Positions 1-9,325 of a stretch of 22,526 nucleotides of DNA are shown here, piece by piece. The translations under genes and the position numbers were made by a program. The notes under the pieces are model-generated. The model saw only the letters and a program-made list of their open reading frames with translations, was not told the DNA's origin and ran no database searches. Each line of letters starts with the position of its first letter. The stretch's first letter is position 1. The stretch lies in the IMG/VR virus record IMGVR_UViG_3300031213_000018, positions 1 through 22,526 of that record; one strand, given 5' to 3'. This DNA is from a virus.

Positions 1-1830
1 TGCTCCCGTTCCCTGGATGCGGTCGGCTCGCTCGTCCAGTGTGCGGAAAACGCTGCGATCATCTCGCATGATCCGCATGGCCCGCTCCAGCACCTTCGCA
101 CGCTCCAAGTAAAGGCTTTCCACGATCGCCTGTTCCCCGAACAGGTCGGCCGTAACCTCGCGCGACACCGGAGCCTGGAGGGCTTGGGAAAGGATGCTTT
201 CGGCCTGGGCCGTGGTGTCGGGCCCGGTGCGCTTGAGGAGCTGCATCATTGCGCCGTGCATTTCGGGATCATCCACCATCCTGCCCACAAGCTCGGCAAA
301 GCGCTCGGGCACCACCTGGTTGATGAACATATCGAAGGCTTCATCTGACAGCCGCGCCAGAGATTGTGCCCGAGCAATGCCAGGACCGGCAGGCAGTTGC
401 GTGATCGCCTCGGGTCGCACGCGCAGCACCCGAGCCGCGTCTCGCGCCATCGCCGTGGACATGCCGTCGCTGGCCTCCGCGATGTTCTTGAGCGCCGCCA
501 GGACGCGGATATCTTCCGGCGAGAACCCATCGACCTCGCGGAACACGCGCGCCGCCATCGTGATCTCTTGGCCGGTTTGTTCCATGATCCGCCGCGCGAG
601 GCCGGTGCGCTGGTGGCCGTCAGCGATTGCCCGCGATCCGTCGGCGTATTCGTAGACGATCACGATCCCCGCGCGCTCGGGATACCACTCGGTCACATCG
701 AGAAGGCGCTGGGTCTGCCCGCCCTCGGCCACCACGTTGGAGCGGAACTGGAAAACGTCCGGCTGCACCAGAAGCTCGCGCGGGTCCACCTCCTCGATCT
801 CGCCGTTGAGGATCGAGGCGCGCGGCTGGGCGAAGGTCGGGCGATCCGGCATGTCCGGCGTGCCGCCCTCGTGCGCTGCCAGAGCGGCCGTCTGGGCGCG
901 ATCCAAGTGTTCCCGCACCTCTGGGGCCTCGCCGCCGGAAGTTGCCGCCTCCTCGTCCTCCAGGTCGCGCCGGAGCTGCTGCGCGATCAAGTCCGCCTCT
1001 GCATCACCTGTCGCCTCTGCTGCGTCGATCAGCGAGCGGCGCTCGCCGCGCAGAAGGTGGCCAAGCCTGGTCGCCTGGTTTACGCCGCCACGAAACGCCC
1101 CAGGGCCATACATCGTGCCCGCGCGGATCGTGCCCCCGAACGTGGCACCGACGGCAAAACCGAACGCGGCGTTCTGAAAGATGCTTAACTCGGGAAGTCC
1201 GAGCTGGCGCAGGAAGGCATTGCGCGTCGGCGTGGTTCCGGCCTCCAGCGCAGCGACGATCCCGCCCTCGATCAGCGCCGTGGCCAAGATGCCAGCGCGA
1301 GAAGCCGCACCGAAGGGAAGCGTTGCAATCGTCTCGATGTTGTCGAAACCGGACACGAAACCGCCAGCCAGTTGCCCGCCAAGACCGCTCACGCCCCGCC
1401 CCCGAGACATGATCTCGTCGGATCGCTCGACACGCTCCAGGAGCGCCCCGGTGATTTCGTCGCGCCGCGCTGCCAGCGTCTCCGGCGTCACGTCCTCGGG
1501 AAGCTCGATGCCGCGCTGTTCCAGCTCCGCGAAAAGATCGGTCAGCGTGGCGTCGTCTGGGGCGAAGCGCTGCGAAGTGAGCCGCCCCGCCATTTCCAGG
1601 GAAAGCGCCTGCCCTTGGACGCGAACGCGCGCTGGGCCTGGGCCGAAGCTGTCGATCTCCATCTGGTCGAGAAGCGGCTGGAATATCTCGCGCTCTGTTC
1701 TGGGTCGGCTGGTTAGCTCGCCCACCTCTTGCTCGCGGCGAAACGCTGCACCGGCCACCTCGCCAAAGGTTGCGCGTGGCCCGCGCGTGGCGACGGGATC
1801 AACCGGCTGGAGCTGCACAAGTCTGGCCAT
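1..1830 (-). CDS. Large virion/ejection-type protein with ParB-like motif (partial, C-terminus off the window)
   Basis: The reading frame is open from an ATG at 1830 to base 1, 610 codons without a stop, so the C-terminal part lies outside the window. The ATG shares one base with the TGA of the upstream 1048-residue gene (TGATG), which suggests translational coupling. Residues about 160-250 are Ala/Gly-rich and hydrophobic. Residues about 347-440 contain IADGHQRTGLARR around residue 402, the (D/N)GHHR-like signature of ParB/sulfiredoxin-fold domains, as in the ddrB-like ParB domains of large polyvalent phage proteins. The position after the nozzle and the transglycosylase protein suggests a virion protein injected with the DNA. 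The ParB-like call rests on the motif and its surroundings; nuclease or NTPase activity is not shown. The rest of the protein is not recognised. Confidence 0.75.
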   Translation of the reverse strand, partial: MARLVQLQPVDPVATRGPRATFGEVAGAAFRREQEVGELTSRPRTEREIFQPLLDQMEIDSFGPGPARVRVQGQALSLEMAGRLTSQRFAPDDATLTDLFAELEQRGIELPEDVTPETLAARRDEITGALLERVERSDEIMSRGRGVSGLGGQLAGGFVSGFDNIETIATLPFGAASRAGILATALIEGGIVAALEAGTTPTRNAFLRQLGLPELSIFQNAAFGFAVGATFGGTIRAGTMYGPGAFRGGVNQATRLGHLLRGERRSLIDAAEATGDAEADLIAQQLRRDLEDEEAATSGGEAPEVREHLDRAQTAALAAHEGGTPDMPDRPTFAQPRASILNGEIEEVDPRELLVQPDVFQFRSNVVAEGGQTQRLLDVTEWYPERAGIVIVYEYADGSRAIADGHQRTGLARRIMEQTGQEITMAARVFREVDGFSPEDIRVLAALKNIAEASDGMSTAMARDAARVLRVRPEAITQLPAGPGIARAQSLARLSDEAFDMFINQVVPERFAELVGRMVDDPEMHGAMMQLLKRTGPDTTAQAESILSQALQAPVSREVTADLFGEQAIVESLYLERAKVLERAMRIMRDDRSVFRTLDERADRIQGTGA

Positions 1831-4800
1831 CAGTCGAACTCCCGCAGATCAAAGGTCAGGATGCCGCGCTGGTCGCCGTTATCGGTCAGGAACACGGCAC
1901 CCTCGGCGTCCACCGGCACCAGGATATTAGGATCATCAGGCGACGGCCGCAGGCCCTCAATTGAGCGCTCCAGCTCGTCGGCAGACATTGGCCGGCCGAA
2001 CCGATCCACGACAAGCCCGCGCGCAATTTCGGTCAGGCGCTCGTCGGTCAGACCCCCGCCCAGCATAGTGCCGCCGATCATGCGGTTCACGCGCCCAGCG
2101 TCCCAGCCTGGTGGCAGGAGCGTGGCCCCGTAGCGGGTTTCTGCCATGCCGCCGGTGCCGTCGGCTTGCTCGCCCAGCGCCATGCGGTAGCCCGTTTCAA
2201 GGTCGCCCGTCTCGATTGCCCGGCCACCCTCGGCCATTGCCAGGCCGCGCGCATAGGCCAGCGCCGTGGTGTCGAGATCGCGGATGCCCTCGGACGCGAT
2301 CATGTCGGCCTCCAGGAGCGGCGCAAGGATCGTCTCGCGCGCCGCCGCCAGGTCTGTAGCGCTGCCCCCTTCCAGGCGCGTATCGACCGCACCGCGAAGG
2401 ATCACGCCTGCCGCCTGTTGGTTGCCCATCGAGTAGACCGCACCGGCCGCGTAGATCACCGGCTCCGATTGCCCAATCCGCGAGAAGATCGCCATTGCCT
2501 GGTCCTCGCCCATCTCGGCCACCGAGCCCAGGAACGCGGCGCGCTGGGCGCGCGAGCCGTTCTGGAACACCTCCGAGATGCCGTCCAGCTCGGCCTGTGT
2601 CAGCGGAACCGGATGATCGACCCCTTCCGGCCGCGTGTGTGGTGCTAGGAGATCGACGCGCTGCGAGATAATGCTGCCCACCTGTTCCATGTCCTCCGCT
2701 TCCGCAAGGCTCGGCAGCTCGACACCGACGGAGCGAGCGAAGCGCACCGGATCATCGGTGGCCATGCCCCGGCGATGCTCGGACCACTCGCCAAGGCGCT
2801 CAATCACGCGCTGCGTGGTCAGTGCCTCGGCCCCGTAGCTCTGACCCTGTGCGGCCAGGACAGACAACGCGCCGCGTGCATCCTCCAGGACCGCATCCCG
2901 CTCGGCCGCGCTCATGCCTCGCAGCGTCTCCACGTCGCGGTGGAACGCCTCGACCTCGTTGATCGCCGCCAGCACGTCTTGATTGCCCGCCGCCTGGGCG
3001 CGCAGCCCGTCGTAGTCCACGTCCTCGGCCCGCGCGCCGTTCATGGCCAGTTGTTCAATCAGGGGCAGGCCGACCGTTTCAGCCGAAACCGCATCCTGCA
3101 CTTGCTTGATCCGGTCTTGCAGGCTTTCGATGATTGCCGCCCCGCCCAGATCGAGATCGCCCCGGTCGGCCGCGTCAGACATGTCTCCCCTGACGCGCTC
3201 GACGTAGCGCATCAGCTCGTCGCCTGTCATGCCGTGCGTTGCCACCTGTGCATCAGCTACCTGAAACTCAAGCTGCGCCTCGCGCTGGAGATCAGGGTAG
3301 GGAGAGAGCGCCGACATGATGCGCGCACGCTCCTCTTGTGGGATCGCCACCGGCACGCCAGCCTCACCCATCGACACATAGGCGTTGATCGTGTCCGTCA
3401 TGCCTTGTTCAAGCCGCCGCCGCTCTGCCTCGGCCGCAGTCCGGCGCGCGCTTTCGGTCGAGCGTGCCCGGCTTTCCATCGAGCGCAGCATCTCCAGGCT
3501 TTCACCCGCAGGAAGCGGAGAGTTGCCCGAGAACACCTGTTGCCGGAACTCGTCCACATACTGACCAGGCGCGGCCGAGCGCATGAAGTCGGCCTCAATC
3601 ATCAGGCGGCGCGCGCCCATCGTGATCTCGGCCATGTTGGTGGCGATAGCGTCCGGCGTCATGGTCCCGGCGCGCGTCGGATCGGCCGGATAGGTGCGCC
3701 CGGCGATCTCGAACCCCTCGCGCGGCCCGAACTGCGCCAGCGTGTCGGTGGCCTGGGCCATGTGATCGGCCAGCTCTGCCGCCGTCGCCCCGGTCAGCGC
3801 CAGGCGTTCGGCCTCGGATCGCGTTGTGGTGACGATCTGGCCAAGGGCCTCCTCTTGCCGTGCCATCACGCGCCGCTGGGAAAGCTCTACTGCCTGCCGC
3901 TCTGCTGCGATCCGGCCCCGGTCGAACTGCGATTGCATCTCGGTTGCCAGGCCAGGCATTTCCTGGGGAAGCTCGGACATGACTTGCGCCCGCACGCTTT
4001 CCAGCTCCTCGCGGAGCTGCCCGAGATCGCCGTCGGCCCGCTGCATGGCCGCACGCATCCCCTCCTCCATCGCGGCCGTGGCGCGCGCGGTAATCACGCG
4101 ATCCGCTGCACGGTTGAAGGCAGCATCGCGCACCGTGAAAGGAAGGCGCGGCTCAAACGTCGAGCTGTTCAGCGTCTCCAGCTCATACTCCGGCGTGCCG
4201 GGCACGCTTACCGTGATCCCTTCACGCCCCGCGCGCTCCTCGGCCTTCCTGATCCAGAGGTTTGCAAAGTCCTGCGCCGACATGGTGTCAGGATCGCCGC
4301 CGTTGAGCCGCACGGCTTCGCGCCCGACAACGGACGAGGCCAGGCGCGGCCCGGCGGTCAGTAGATTGATCGCGCCCTGCGCGCCCTGCTGGTGCGCCAG
4401 GTAAATCTCGCCCACGGTCGGCTGTCGGCCGAGCGCCGTGGCAAGCGTGCTCATGTTGTCTCGGGTAAAGCGCGCGCCTGCATCTGCCGCCTGATCCACG
4501 TCGAAACGGTTTGCGACGCCATACTGCGCGGCCGTGCCGTCGATGAACTGGAACAGGCCACCGGCCGAGCTGTTGGGGTTCTGCGCGTTGGGATCGAAGC
4601 TGCTTTCCAGGCTGGCAATGACGGACAGCACACCAGGATCGACGCCGTGCGCCTCGCCCGCCCGCGTGATCGCCGCACGAACGCGCGTTGGTCCAGGCTG
4701 TAACCCGTCACCCTGTGCGCCCATCGTCACCGAGGTATCCTGGCCACGAAGCTGCCGGAGCCCCCATTGAGGCCCCCGCTCATCAACCGCGGCTAAAGCC

Positions 4801-4976
4801 TCTTGCTCGCCCCGTGCGGTCTGCACCTGTTCCACCGCCGGGCGGATGAACTGGTTGGCCGATCCGAGGATATCCTGGAAGGCAGCGAAGGTCTGTTCGC
4901 GCCCGCGACCAAGCTCCGCGCGAGGGGAAACCTGGGGCGTGACAAGGGCAGGGCCATAGCGGCGAATTGAAGGCAT
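1830..4976 (-). CDS. Internal virion protein with N-terminal lytic transglycosylase (SLT) domain
   Basis: This 1048-residue protein has a soluble lytic transglycosylase domain at about residues 103-206. The catalytic Glu is predicted at E124 in the ASLESSFDPN stretch, followed by SAGGLFQF (about 137-144) and a Tyr-containing AHQQG segment near 194-198, the usual order of SLT motifs. The remaining ~840 residues are Ala/Glu/Arg-rich, look mostly helical and have no recognised domain. T7 gp16 has the same layout: an ejected internal virion protein with an N-terminal transglycosylase that locally opens peptidoglycan during DNA entry. The gene lies between the Ala/Gly-rich internal protein (3-bp gap) and the ParB-motif protein (1-bp overlap), which supports an ejection-protein operon. 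Domain call is strong; the ejection role is inferred from family and context. Confidence 0.88.
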   Translation of the reverse strand: MPSIRRYGPALVTPQVSPRAELGRGREQTFAAFQDILGSANQFIRPAVEQVQTARGEQEALAAVDERGPQWGLRQLRGQDTSVTMGAQGDGLQPGPTRVRAAITRAGEAHGVDPGVLSVIASLESSFDPNAQNPNSSAGGLFQFIDGTAAQYGVANRFDVDQAADAGARFTRDNMSTLATALGRQPTVGEIYLAHQQGAQGAINLLTAGPRLASSVVGREAVRLNGGDPDTMSAQDFANLWIRKAEERAGREGITVSVPGTPEYELETLNSSTFEPRLPFTVRDAAFNRAADRVITARATAAMEEGMRAAMQRADGDLGQLREELESVRAQVMSELPQEMPGLATEMQSQFDRGRIAAERQAVELSQRRVMARQEEALGQIVTTTRSEAERLALTGATAAELADHMAQATDTLAQFGPREGFEIAGRTYPADPTRAGTMTPDAIATNMAEITMGARRLMIEADFMRSAAPGQYVDEFRQQVFSGNSPLPAGESLEMLRSMESRARSTESARRTAAEAERRRLEQGMTDTINAYVSMGEAGVPVAIPQEERARIMSALSPYPDLQREAQLEFQVADAQVATHGMTGDELMRYVERVRGDMSDAADRGDLDLGGAAIIESLQDRIKQVQDAVSAETVGLPLIEQLAMNGARAEDVDYDGLRAQAAGNQDVLAAINEVEAFHRDVETLRGMSAAERDAVLEDARGALSVLAAQGQSYGAEALTTQRVIERLGEWSEHRRGMATDDPVRFARSVGVELPSLAEAEDMEQVGSIISQRVDLLAPHTRPEGVDHPVPLTQAELDGISEVFQNGSRAQRAAFLGSVAEMGEDQAMAIFSRIGQSEPVIYAAGAVYSMGNQQAAGVILRGAVDTRLEGGSATDLAAARETILAPLLEADMIASEGIRDLDTTALAYARGLAMAEGGRAIETGDLETGYRMALGEQADGTGGMAETRYGATLLPPGWDAGRVNRMIGGTMLGGGLTDERLTEIARGLVVDRFGRPMSADELERSIEGLRPSPDDPNILVPVDAEGAVFLTDNGDQRGILTFDLREFD

Positions 4977-4979
4977 GGT

Positions 4980-5573
4980 TTACCCCGTCAGTTGATACGC
5001 ATCGACGCCGATCTGTGCGGCGCGGCCGAAGCCGCCCAGCATCGAGGATCGCGCCTCGGACATGAGGCCCCGCGCACGAAGGCGGGACATTGCGGCGCGG
5101 TTGTCCGCGTTCTGCCTGGTCACGTCCAGGTTCCGCTCGGCCAGGCGCTTGGTGCTTTCGGCCACGTTCACCGGCGTGCCCACGCCAATGTCGAGCCCGT
5201 TGGCAAGCTGGATCACCTTTTGCTCGCCCGCCAGCTCGGCATATTCCCGCGCCAGGTCACGCGCCTGGCCCGCACCTGCCGCCTGTTCCTGGAGCGCCTG
5301 CGTCCTGGCGAACGCGGCCTGGTCCTTTGCTGCCCGGCTCGCGGCCACACCCTGCCCGATTGCCGCCAGGGCCGAGCCTGCGCTTAGAACCTGGGACAAC
5401 GTGACGACACCAGAGCCCGCCGCAGCGGCCCCAGCTCCTGCCGCCGCCCCTGCGCCAGCTCCCGCCGCAGCGGCCCCAGCTCCTGCCGCCGCCCCTGCGC
5501 CCGCAAACATTGTGCCGACGGAGGCGGCGGCGCTGGATATCGCCGTCCCGATTGCCATGAAAACTGTTGCCAT
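4980..5573 (-). CDS. Ala/Gly-rich internal virion protein (small core/ejection protein)
   Basis: This 197-residue protein has a hydrophobic N-terminus. Residues 1-23 are apolar and residues about 24-53 are almost only Ala and Gly in repeated GAGAAAGA blocks. A helical, Gln/Arg/Glu-rich second half follows (about 75-175), containing AERNLDVTRQNADNRAAMSR. The start ATG at 5573 has a strong GGAGG five bases upstream. The gene sits 9 bp after the nozzle gene and 3 bp before the transglycosylase gene, the place where T7-like phages encode their smaller internal virion proteins. The apolar N-terminus could insert in a membrane or line an ejection channel; this is inference. The Ala/Gly segment contains a perfect 45-bp-period DNA duplication. 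Confidence 0.75.
   Translation of the reverse strand: MATVFMAIGTAISSAAASVGTMFAGAGAAAGAGAAAAGAGAGAAAGAGAAAAGSGVVTLSQVLSAGSALAAIGQGVAASRAAKDQAAFARTQALQEQAAGAGQARDLAREYAELAGEQKVIQLANGLDIGVGTPVNVAESTKRLAERNLDVTRQNADNRAAMSRLRARGLMSEARSSMLGGFGRAAQIGVDAYQLTG
5416..5501. repeat. 45-bp-period tandem duplication in Ala/Gly segment
   Basis: Bases 5416-5456 and 5461-5501 are identical over 41 bases, with a period of 45 bp (15 codons). They encode the repeated Ala/Gly block at about residues 25-53 of the internal virion protein, so a change in copy number keeps the frame. Confidence 0.9.
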
Positions 5574-5582
5574 GCCCGCCTC

Positions 5583-8500
5583 CTAAAATCTCACGTCGTA
5601 GGTTATCGACCGCAGGAGGAACGGCATAGGCTCGATCTGCGTGATCTCCACCGTCGGCTCCTTCTGCCAGCGGCCGAGCCCGCCGATCCGCTTTGGCCCC
5701 GTGAATAGAACCTCCTCCAGCGTCGGGTCCATCAACCCGCTGTCGTAATTCTGGAGCGACACCTGCCGCGCCCGCCCGCCGTCGTGCCCCGTGATCGCCA
5801 CCGCTCCGGTGCGTTGGAGCTGGAGAAGCGCGCGGAAGATGCGCATGTTCTGCATTGTCGGGGAAAGCTCGCTCCGGCCCTTGTAGGGGTGTAGCACGAT
5901 CCTCGGCACCTGCTTGAGCCCGACCTCGGCCGAGGTGGCAAAGGACGCCGTGCCAAGGTCGATTGAGCCCGAGGACACCGTGAACGCGCCAAGCGGCAGG
6001 CCGTCACCATGCACCTCGACCACCTGCCCCTCAAGCCAAGGATAAGCCGACACGTCGATGGTCGAGCCAGCGCCCGAGATCGGGATGCTACAATCCGACA
6101 TGAACGCATCATCGAACTGCTCAAGGAAGTGCCACGTCGCGCCGGTCAGATCGCGCTCGACCATTGCGAAGGCGTCACCGGCCTGCGTCGAGGAAAACCC
6201 CAGAGGCGTGCCTTGCGTCTTGACGCGGAAAAAGCCCGTCACCTGCTGCACGCGGTCAATCACAACCATGGCGGCTGGCACCTGGTTGCCGTTCCGGTCG
6301 GCTCCGGTGTTGGCAACCAAAAGGATAGTCGGCTCGTCCACGTCGCGCGCCCGGCGCAGCACCAAGGATCGCGGCGACGACATGAGGTGCCCAGCCAAGA
6401 GCGATACCGGCTCTGCCGAATAGCTCTGCTCGGTGTCGGTGAACAGATACTCGCGCAGAGCTCGACCGTTGCGATCCACGAACAGCGTGCCACCCTGCAC
6501 GTCCACCGGATTTACGTTGGCACTGGAGCCATGGCGGCTCGTGACCTTGAGTGCGATATTGTCGATGGTGATTGGCTCGTCGGGCACATAAAGCTCGGCC
6601 GAGCTGGTGAAGATTTGCAGGTGCCGTCCAGGGTAAATATTCTGGATTGTCACCTGCTCGTCAATGTTCGGTGCGACCACAATCGGAGACGCTGCCACCG
6701 GGTCTGCATCCTCCTTGAAGTCGAACAGCGCGCCCGCCCGGCTGGCCACAATCACATCAGGTCGAGCCTTGAAGCCGCCCATCCAATGCCGTCCCTGATA
6801 GAACGTGCCGCAGCTCGGATAGCCGCGCGTGGCGCTCCAGAGCGCGTCAAAGTCTTTCTTGCCGAACTGCTTGCGGGACAGCACCACCGTGCCGTCGCCG
6901 GTCAAAATGTCGATCACCAGGATCGGCCAGGATTTCTTGCCATCCTTGCCGGTAAATTCGACCTCAAGCTCTGCGTTCGCGCTCGATTTCTCATTGATCC
7001 GCACGGTCACGGAGGTGATATCTGGCAGGCTTTCGATTGCCGTCTTTAGTTTCACCACGTTGTACCATGCGAGGCTGCTCCAGCTTATCTCGTCGCTGGC
7101 CGCGCCATTGTATTCGACCAAGAGCTTGTGACCACTACTCATGTCATCGAACCGCAAGAACTGGATTTCGTTCTCGCCGCCGCCGGTATCCTCGTCGTCA
7201 AAGGAGAACTCGGTTATGGTGTCGAACTCCAGAGGGCTTGACCGCCAGTCCTGGTCGCTACCCAGCCGCTGCACGATGTAAGGCGGCTGGTCCTGGTGGT
7301 AGAGGATCAGCGTGTCCAGGTTCGGCGCGGCCTTGATCGAGGCCACCTGCGCGGCCGTGTGCGGGATCGGTGTTGCCGCCATCCATGCGCCGCTCAATCC
7401 GTCGAACACGTCGCAGCACCCCCCGGTCATTACCAGGATATACTCGTCCTCTATGCTTGTCGTCAGGCGGTGCATGGAGAACGCCTCGACCGTGCCGCCA
7501 GAGCTGTAGCCTGCCTCGATCTGCATTTCCACGCCGGACAGCTCGACTGTGGCACCTTTGAGATCGAGCGCCGAGGCATTGTCTACGATCACACGCCAAT
7601 AGCGCGCCGTTCCCAAGAGCGTGTCAGGAGCTGCGCCGAAACGTCGATGATAAGCGATATTGCCAACGGAGATGGATGCCACATCTGACCAGGTAGAGCC
7701 GTCCGAGCTGGTCTGGAGCGTGAGATTTGCCGTTGAGATACCGGCCGGCAAGCCGATCCGAAGATCGCGCGCATCAAACAAAGACACCGCCTGCGCGCTG
7801 CCCAAGTCCAGCCGAGCGATCTCGTATTCCGTCGCTGTGCCCACGCCTTTGGTGGCCGTCCCGCCGGAGCTGTAGGCTCCAAGCGCCGAGCTGTCGAAAC
7901 CGTCAAGCTCGAAGGTGTTGTAGGTCAGAACCGTGATTGCGCCTTGGTGCCCATTGATCGAGCTGGCGAGGATTTCCTCGGCCGAGCCGCCGGTTGAATA
8001 TGCGGTGAACCCGCTACTATCGGTCCCATTGAGAGAAAAGCTGTCCACGCTGATTACTGTGATCGTGTAGGTGTCGTTGTTCAACTCCGTCATGCCGGAG
8101 ACGCCGGTGATCTCGATCTTGTCTCCAGTCGAAAACCCATGCGCCGCAGCGGTGATAAGGCACGGATTTGCCTGCGTGGCATTAGAGATCGACGCGGTTG
8201 ATCCGCTGGGCGCGCCCATGCCCTCGATCCCCTCGATCCGCACGCGGTCGCCGGTGGTGTAGCCGTGGCCCGTTGCCGTCACCACCGCCGGGTTGGCATT
8301 GCTCACGCCCGAGATCGTCGCATCCGATCCAGTCTCCAGGAGCGTGTTGCGGTCGCCGTCGGTCAGGTTCGCGGCCGTGCCGCCGTTTGCGGCCGTGACG
8401 GTTGCGCCGCCCAGGCTGATCGAGGAGATCGGGCCACGCTGGAGCGCGCGGAAGCGCCAGCCCTCGCGCCGCTTGGCCCCGCCTTGGGGCAGAGGCACCG

Positions 8501-8615
8501 CGTTCTCGATGATGCGCGCCGAGTTGTAGAAGAACGACACGTCCTCGCGGCTCCAGAGGAGCGGATCGAACTCGCCTGCGGAAAGGCTGGTCTGGACATG
8601 GCGGCTGGTGGGCAT
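5583..8615 (-). CDS. Tail tubular protein B / tail nozzle (stabilisation) protein with inserted domains
   Basis: This 1010-residue protein matches the T7 gp12-like nozzle family. It starts MPTSRHVQTSLSAGEFDPLL and has the family signature FYQGRHWMGGFKARPD (605-620), then GSSANVNPVDVQGGTLFVD with DRNGRALREYLF near 696-725. The ATG at 8615 overlaps the TGA of the preceding tail tubular A gene by one base (TGATG); an upstream in-frame ATG at 8879 would read through that gene and was not used. Family members form the distal tail tube that seals the filled head. Unusual are two insertions: residues about 98-257 carry two copies of the phage FCCH-type motif (HGFSTGDKIEITGVSGM, then DSSGFTAYSTGG), and they split a discoidin-like (galactose-binding-fold) domain whose halves are at about 62-97 and 259-367. 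Confidence 0.87.
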   Translation of the reverse strand: MPTSRHVQTSLSAGEFDPLLWSREDVSFFYNSARIIENAVPLPQGGAKRREGWRFRALQRGPISSISLGGATVTAANGGTAANLTDGDRNTLLETGSDATISGVSNANPAVVTATGHGYTTGDRVRIEGIEGMGAPSGSTASISNATQANPCLITAAAHGFSTGDKIEITGVSGMTELNNDTYTITVISVDSFSLNGTDSSGFTAYSTGGSAEEILASSINGHQGAITVLTYNTFELDGFDSSALGAYSSGGTATKGVGTATEYEIARLDLGSAQAVSLFDARDLRIGLPAGISTANLTLQTSSDGSTWSDVASISVGNIAYHRRFGAAPDTLLGTARYWRVIVDNASALDLKGATVELSGVEMQIEAGYSSGGTVEAFSMHRLTTSIEDEYILVMTGGCCDVFDGLSGAWMAATPIPHTAAQVASIKAAPNLDTLILYHQDQPPYIVQRLGSDQDWRSSPLEFDTITEFSFDDEDTGGGENEIQFLRFDDMSSGHKLLVEYNGAASDEISWSSLAWYNVVKLKTAIESLPDITSVTVRINEKSSANAELEVEFTGKDGKKSWPILVIDILTGDGTVVLSRKQFGKKDFDALWSATRGYPSCGTFYQGRHWMGGFKARPDVIVASRAGALFDFKEDADPVAASPIVVAPNIDEQVTIQNIYPGRHLQIFTSSAELYVPDEPITIDNIALKVTSRHGSSANVNPVDVQGGTLFVDRNGRALREYLFTDTEQSYSAEPVSLLAGHLMSSPRSLVLRRARDVDEPTILLVANTGADRNGNQVPAAMVVIDRVQQVTGFFRVKTQGTPLGFSSTQAGDAFAMVERDLTGATWHFLEQFDDAFMSDCSIPISGAGSTIDVSAYPWLEGQVVEVHGDGLPLGAFTVSSGSIDLGTASFATSAEVGLKQVPRIVLHPYKGRSELSPTMQNMRIFRALLQLQRTGAVAITGHDGGRARQVSLQNYDSGLMDPTLEEVLFTGPKRIGGLGRWQKEPTVEITQIEPMPFLLRSITYDVRF

Positions 8616-9253
8616 CAGTAGACCCCTCCAAAGCGCGCGTTCCAGATCGGATCGTGATCGTCCAGGAGGGATCGCGTCGGATCGCCGGTCGCGTCCGCCT
8701 CGGTCGCCGTGCGGAACAGCCCGCCCCGGCCGAACTCGCTCGGGTTGCCATAGGCGATCTGGCGGTGGAGCTGTTCCTTGCTCGCGTTCTCCGTCACCGG
8801 CAGCGCTAGGGTCGCGGCGACGGCCTCGATTGCGAGCGTGTGAAAATAGCCCGGCCATTGGCTTTCTGGCACGCGCCAAATGTATTCAATCACCACCTGG
8901 TCAAAGTCGGTGAACAGCCAGCGCTCCTGGATTTCGTAGAGGAACACTTGGGGCGCGCGCTGCCGCGTCGTGTTGAACACGGACAGAGGCTTTCCCACGC
9001 GATCCGTGCGCAGGGTCGGCATGAGAAAGGCGCGCTTCCATTCGTTGATCGGCGTGCCCGCTGCATCCTCCTCCAGCACCTTGCGGCGCGTGGCGAAGCT
9101 CCAGTCGTGCGATCCAAGGAGCTGGAGGATCGTGGGCTCGTAGAGCTGGTTCACCTTCTCGGCTGTATCGCTGTCCTCCTCAAAAGAGGAAATCGCCGGT
9201 TCGCCCAGGCGAGCCAGCGCTTGCGATGCAACGTCCACTCTGCTGTCGGTCAT
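8615..9253 (-). CDS. Tail tubular protein A (gatekeeper/adaptor)
   Basis: This 212-residue protein has the typical opening of tail tubular protein A, the T7 gp11-like family: VASQALARLGEPAISSF, then a helix containing AEKVNQLYEP and the LLGSHDWSFATRRKVL segment. Members form the dodecameric adaptor between portal and nozzle. The ATG at 9253 follows a purine-rich AGGGGG six bases upstream. The gene ends in a one-base overlap with the nozzle gene, the same order as gp11-gp12 in T7. The C-terminal ~35 residues (after YGNPSEFGRGG) are polar and probably flexible. Length and order agree with the family, so I am fairly sure. Confidence 0.88.
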   Translation of the reverse strand: MTDSRVDVASQALARLGEPAISSFEEDSDTAEKVNQLYEPTILQLLGSHDWSFATRRKVLEEDAAGTPINEWKRAFLMPTLRTDRVGKPLSVFNTTRQRAPQVFLYEIQERWLFTDFDQVVIEYIWRVPESQWPGYFHTLAIEAVAATLALPVTENASKEQLHRQIAYGNPSEFGRGGLFRTATEADATGDPTRSLLDDHDPIWNARFGGVY

Positions 9254-9267
9254 GTCAGCCCCCTAAG

Positions 9268-9299
9268 AAAATGGGCCGAGGCCATGACAGCCCCGGCCC
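9268..9299 (-). terminator. Candidate Rho-independent terminator between head and tail genes
   Basis: On the minus strand a 10-bp G+C-rich stem (9299-9290 pairing with 9282-9273, one G-U pair, 7-base loop) is followed by TTTTCTT. It lies between the small virion protein gene and tail tubular A. The U-tract is short and interrupted, so partial read-through is likely. Confidence 0.55.
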
Positions 9300-9325
9300 G
9301 TCCCTCGCATCCACACCCCAGCGGA

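Noticed and set aside
364-1188. Long plus-strand open frame of 274 codons at the left edge
   Set aside because: It is exactly antisense to the open minus-strand gene with the ParB-like motif, in the mirrored codon register. It is an effect of high G+C and has no recognisable protein.
2775-4364. Plus-strand open frame of 529 codons
   Set aside because: Antisense to the transglycosylase protein, His/Arg/Leu-rich without domains; typical shadow of a GC-rich gene.
8616-8879. Longer nozzle protein starting at 8879
   Set aside because: The added 88 residues are Arg/Gly/Pro-rich, overlap the tail tubular A gene completely, and the TGATG coupling points to the start at 8615.
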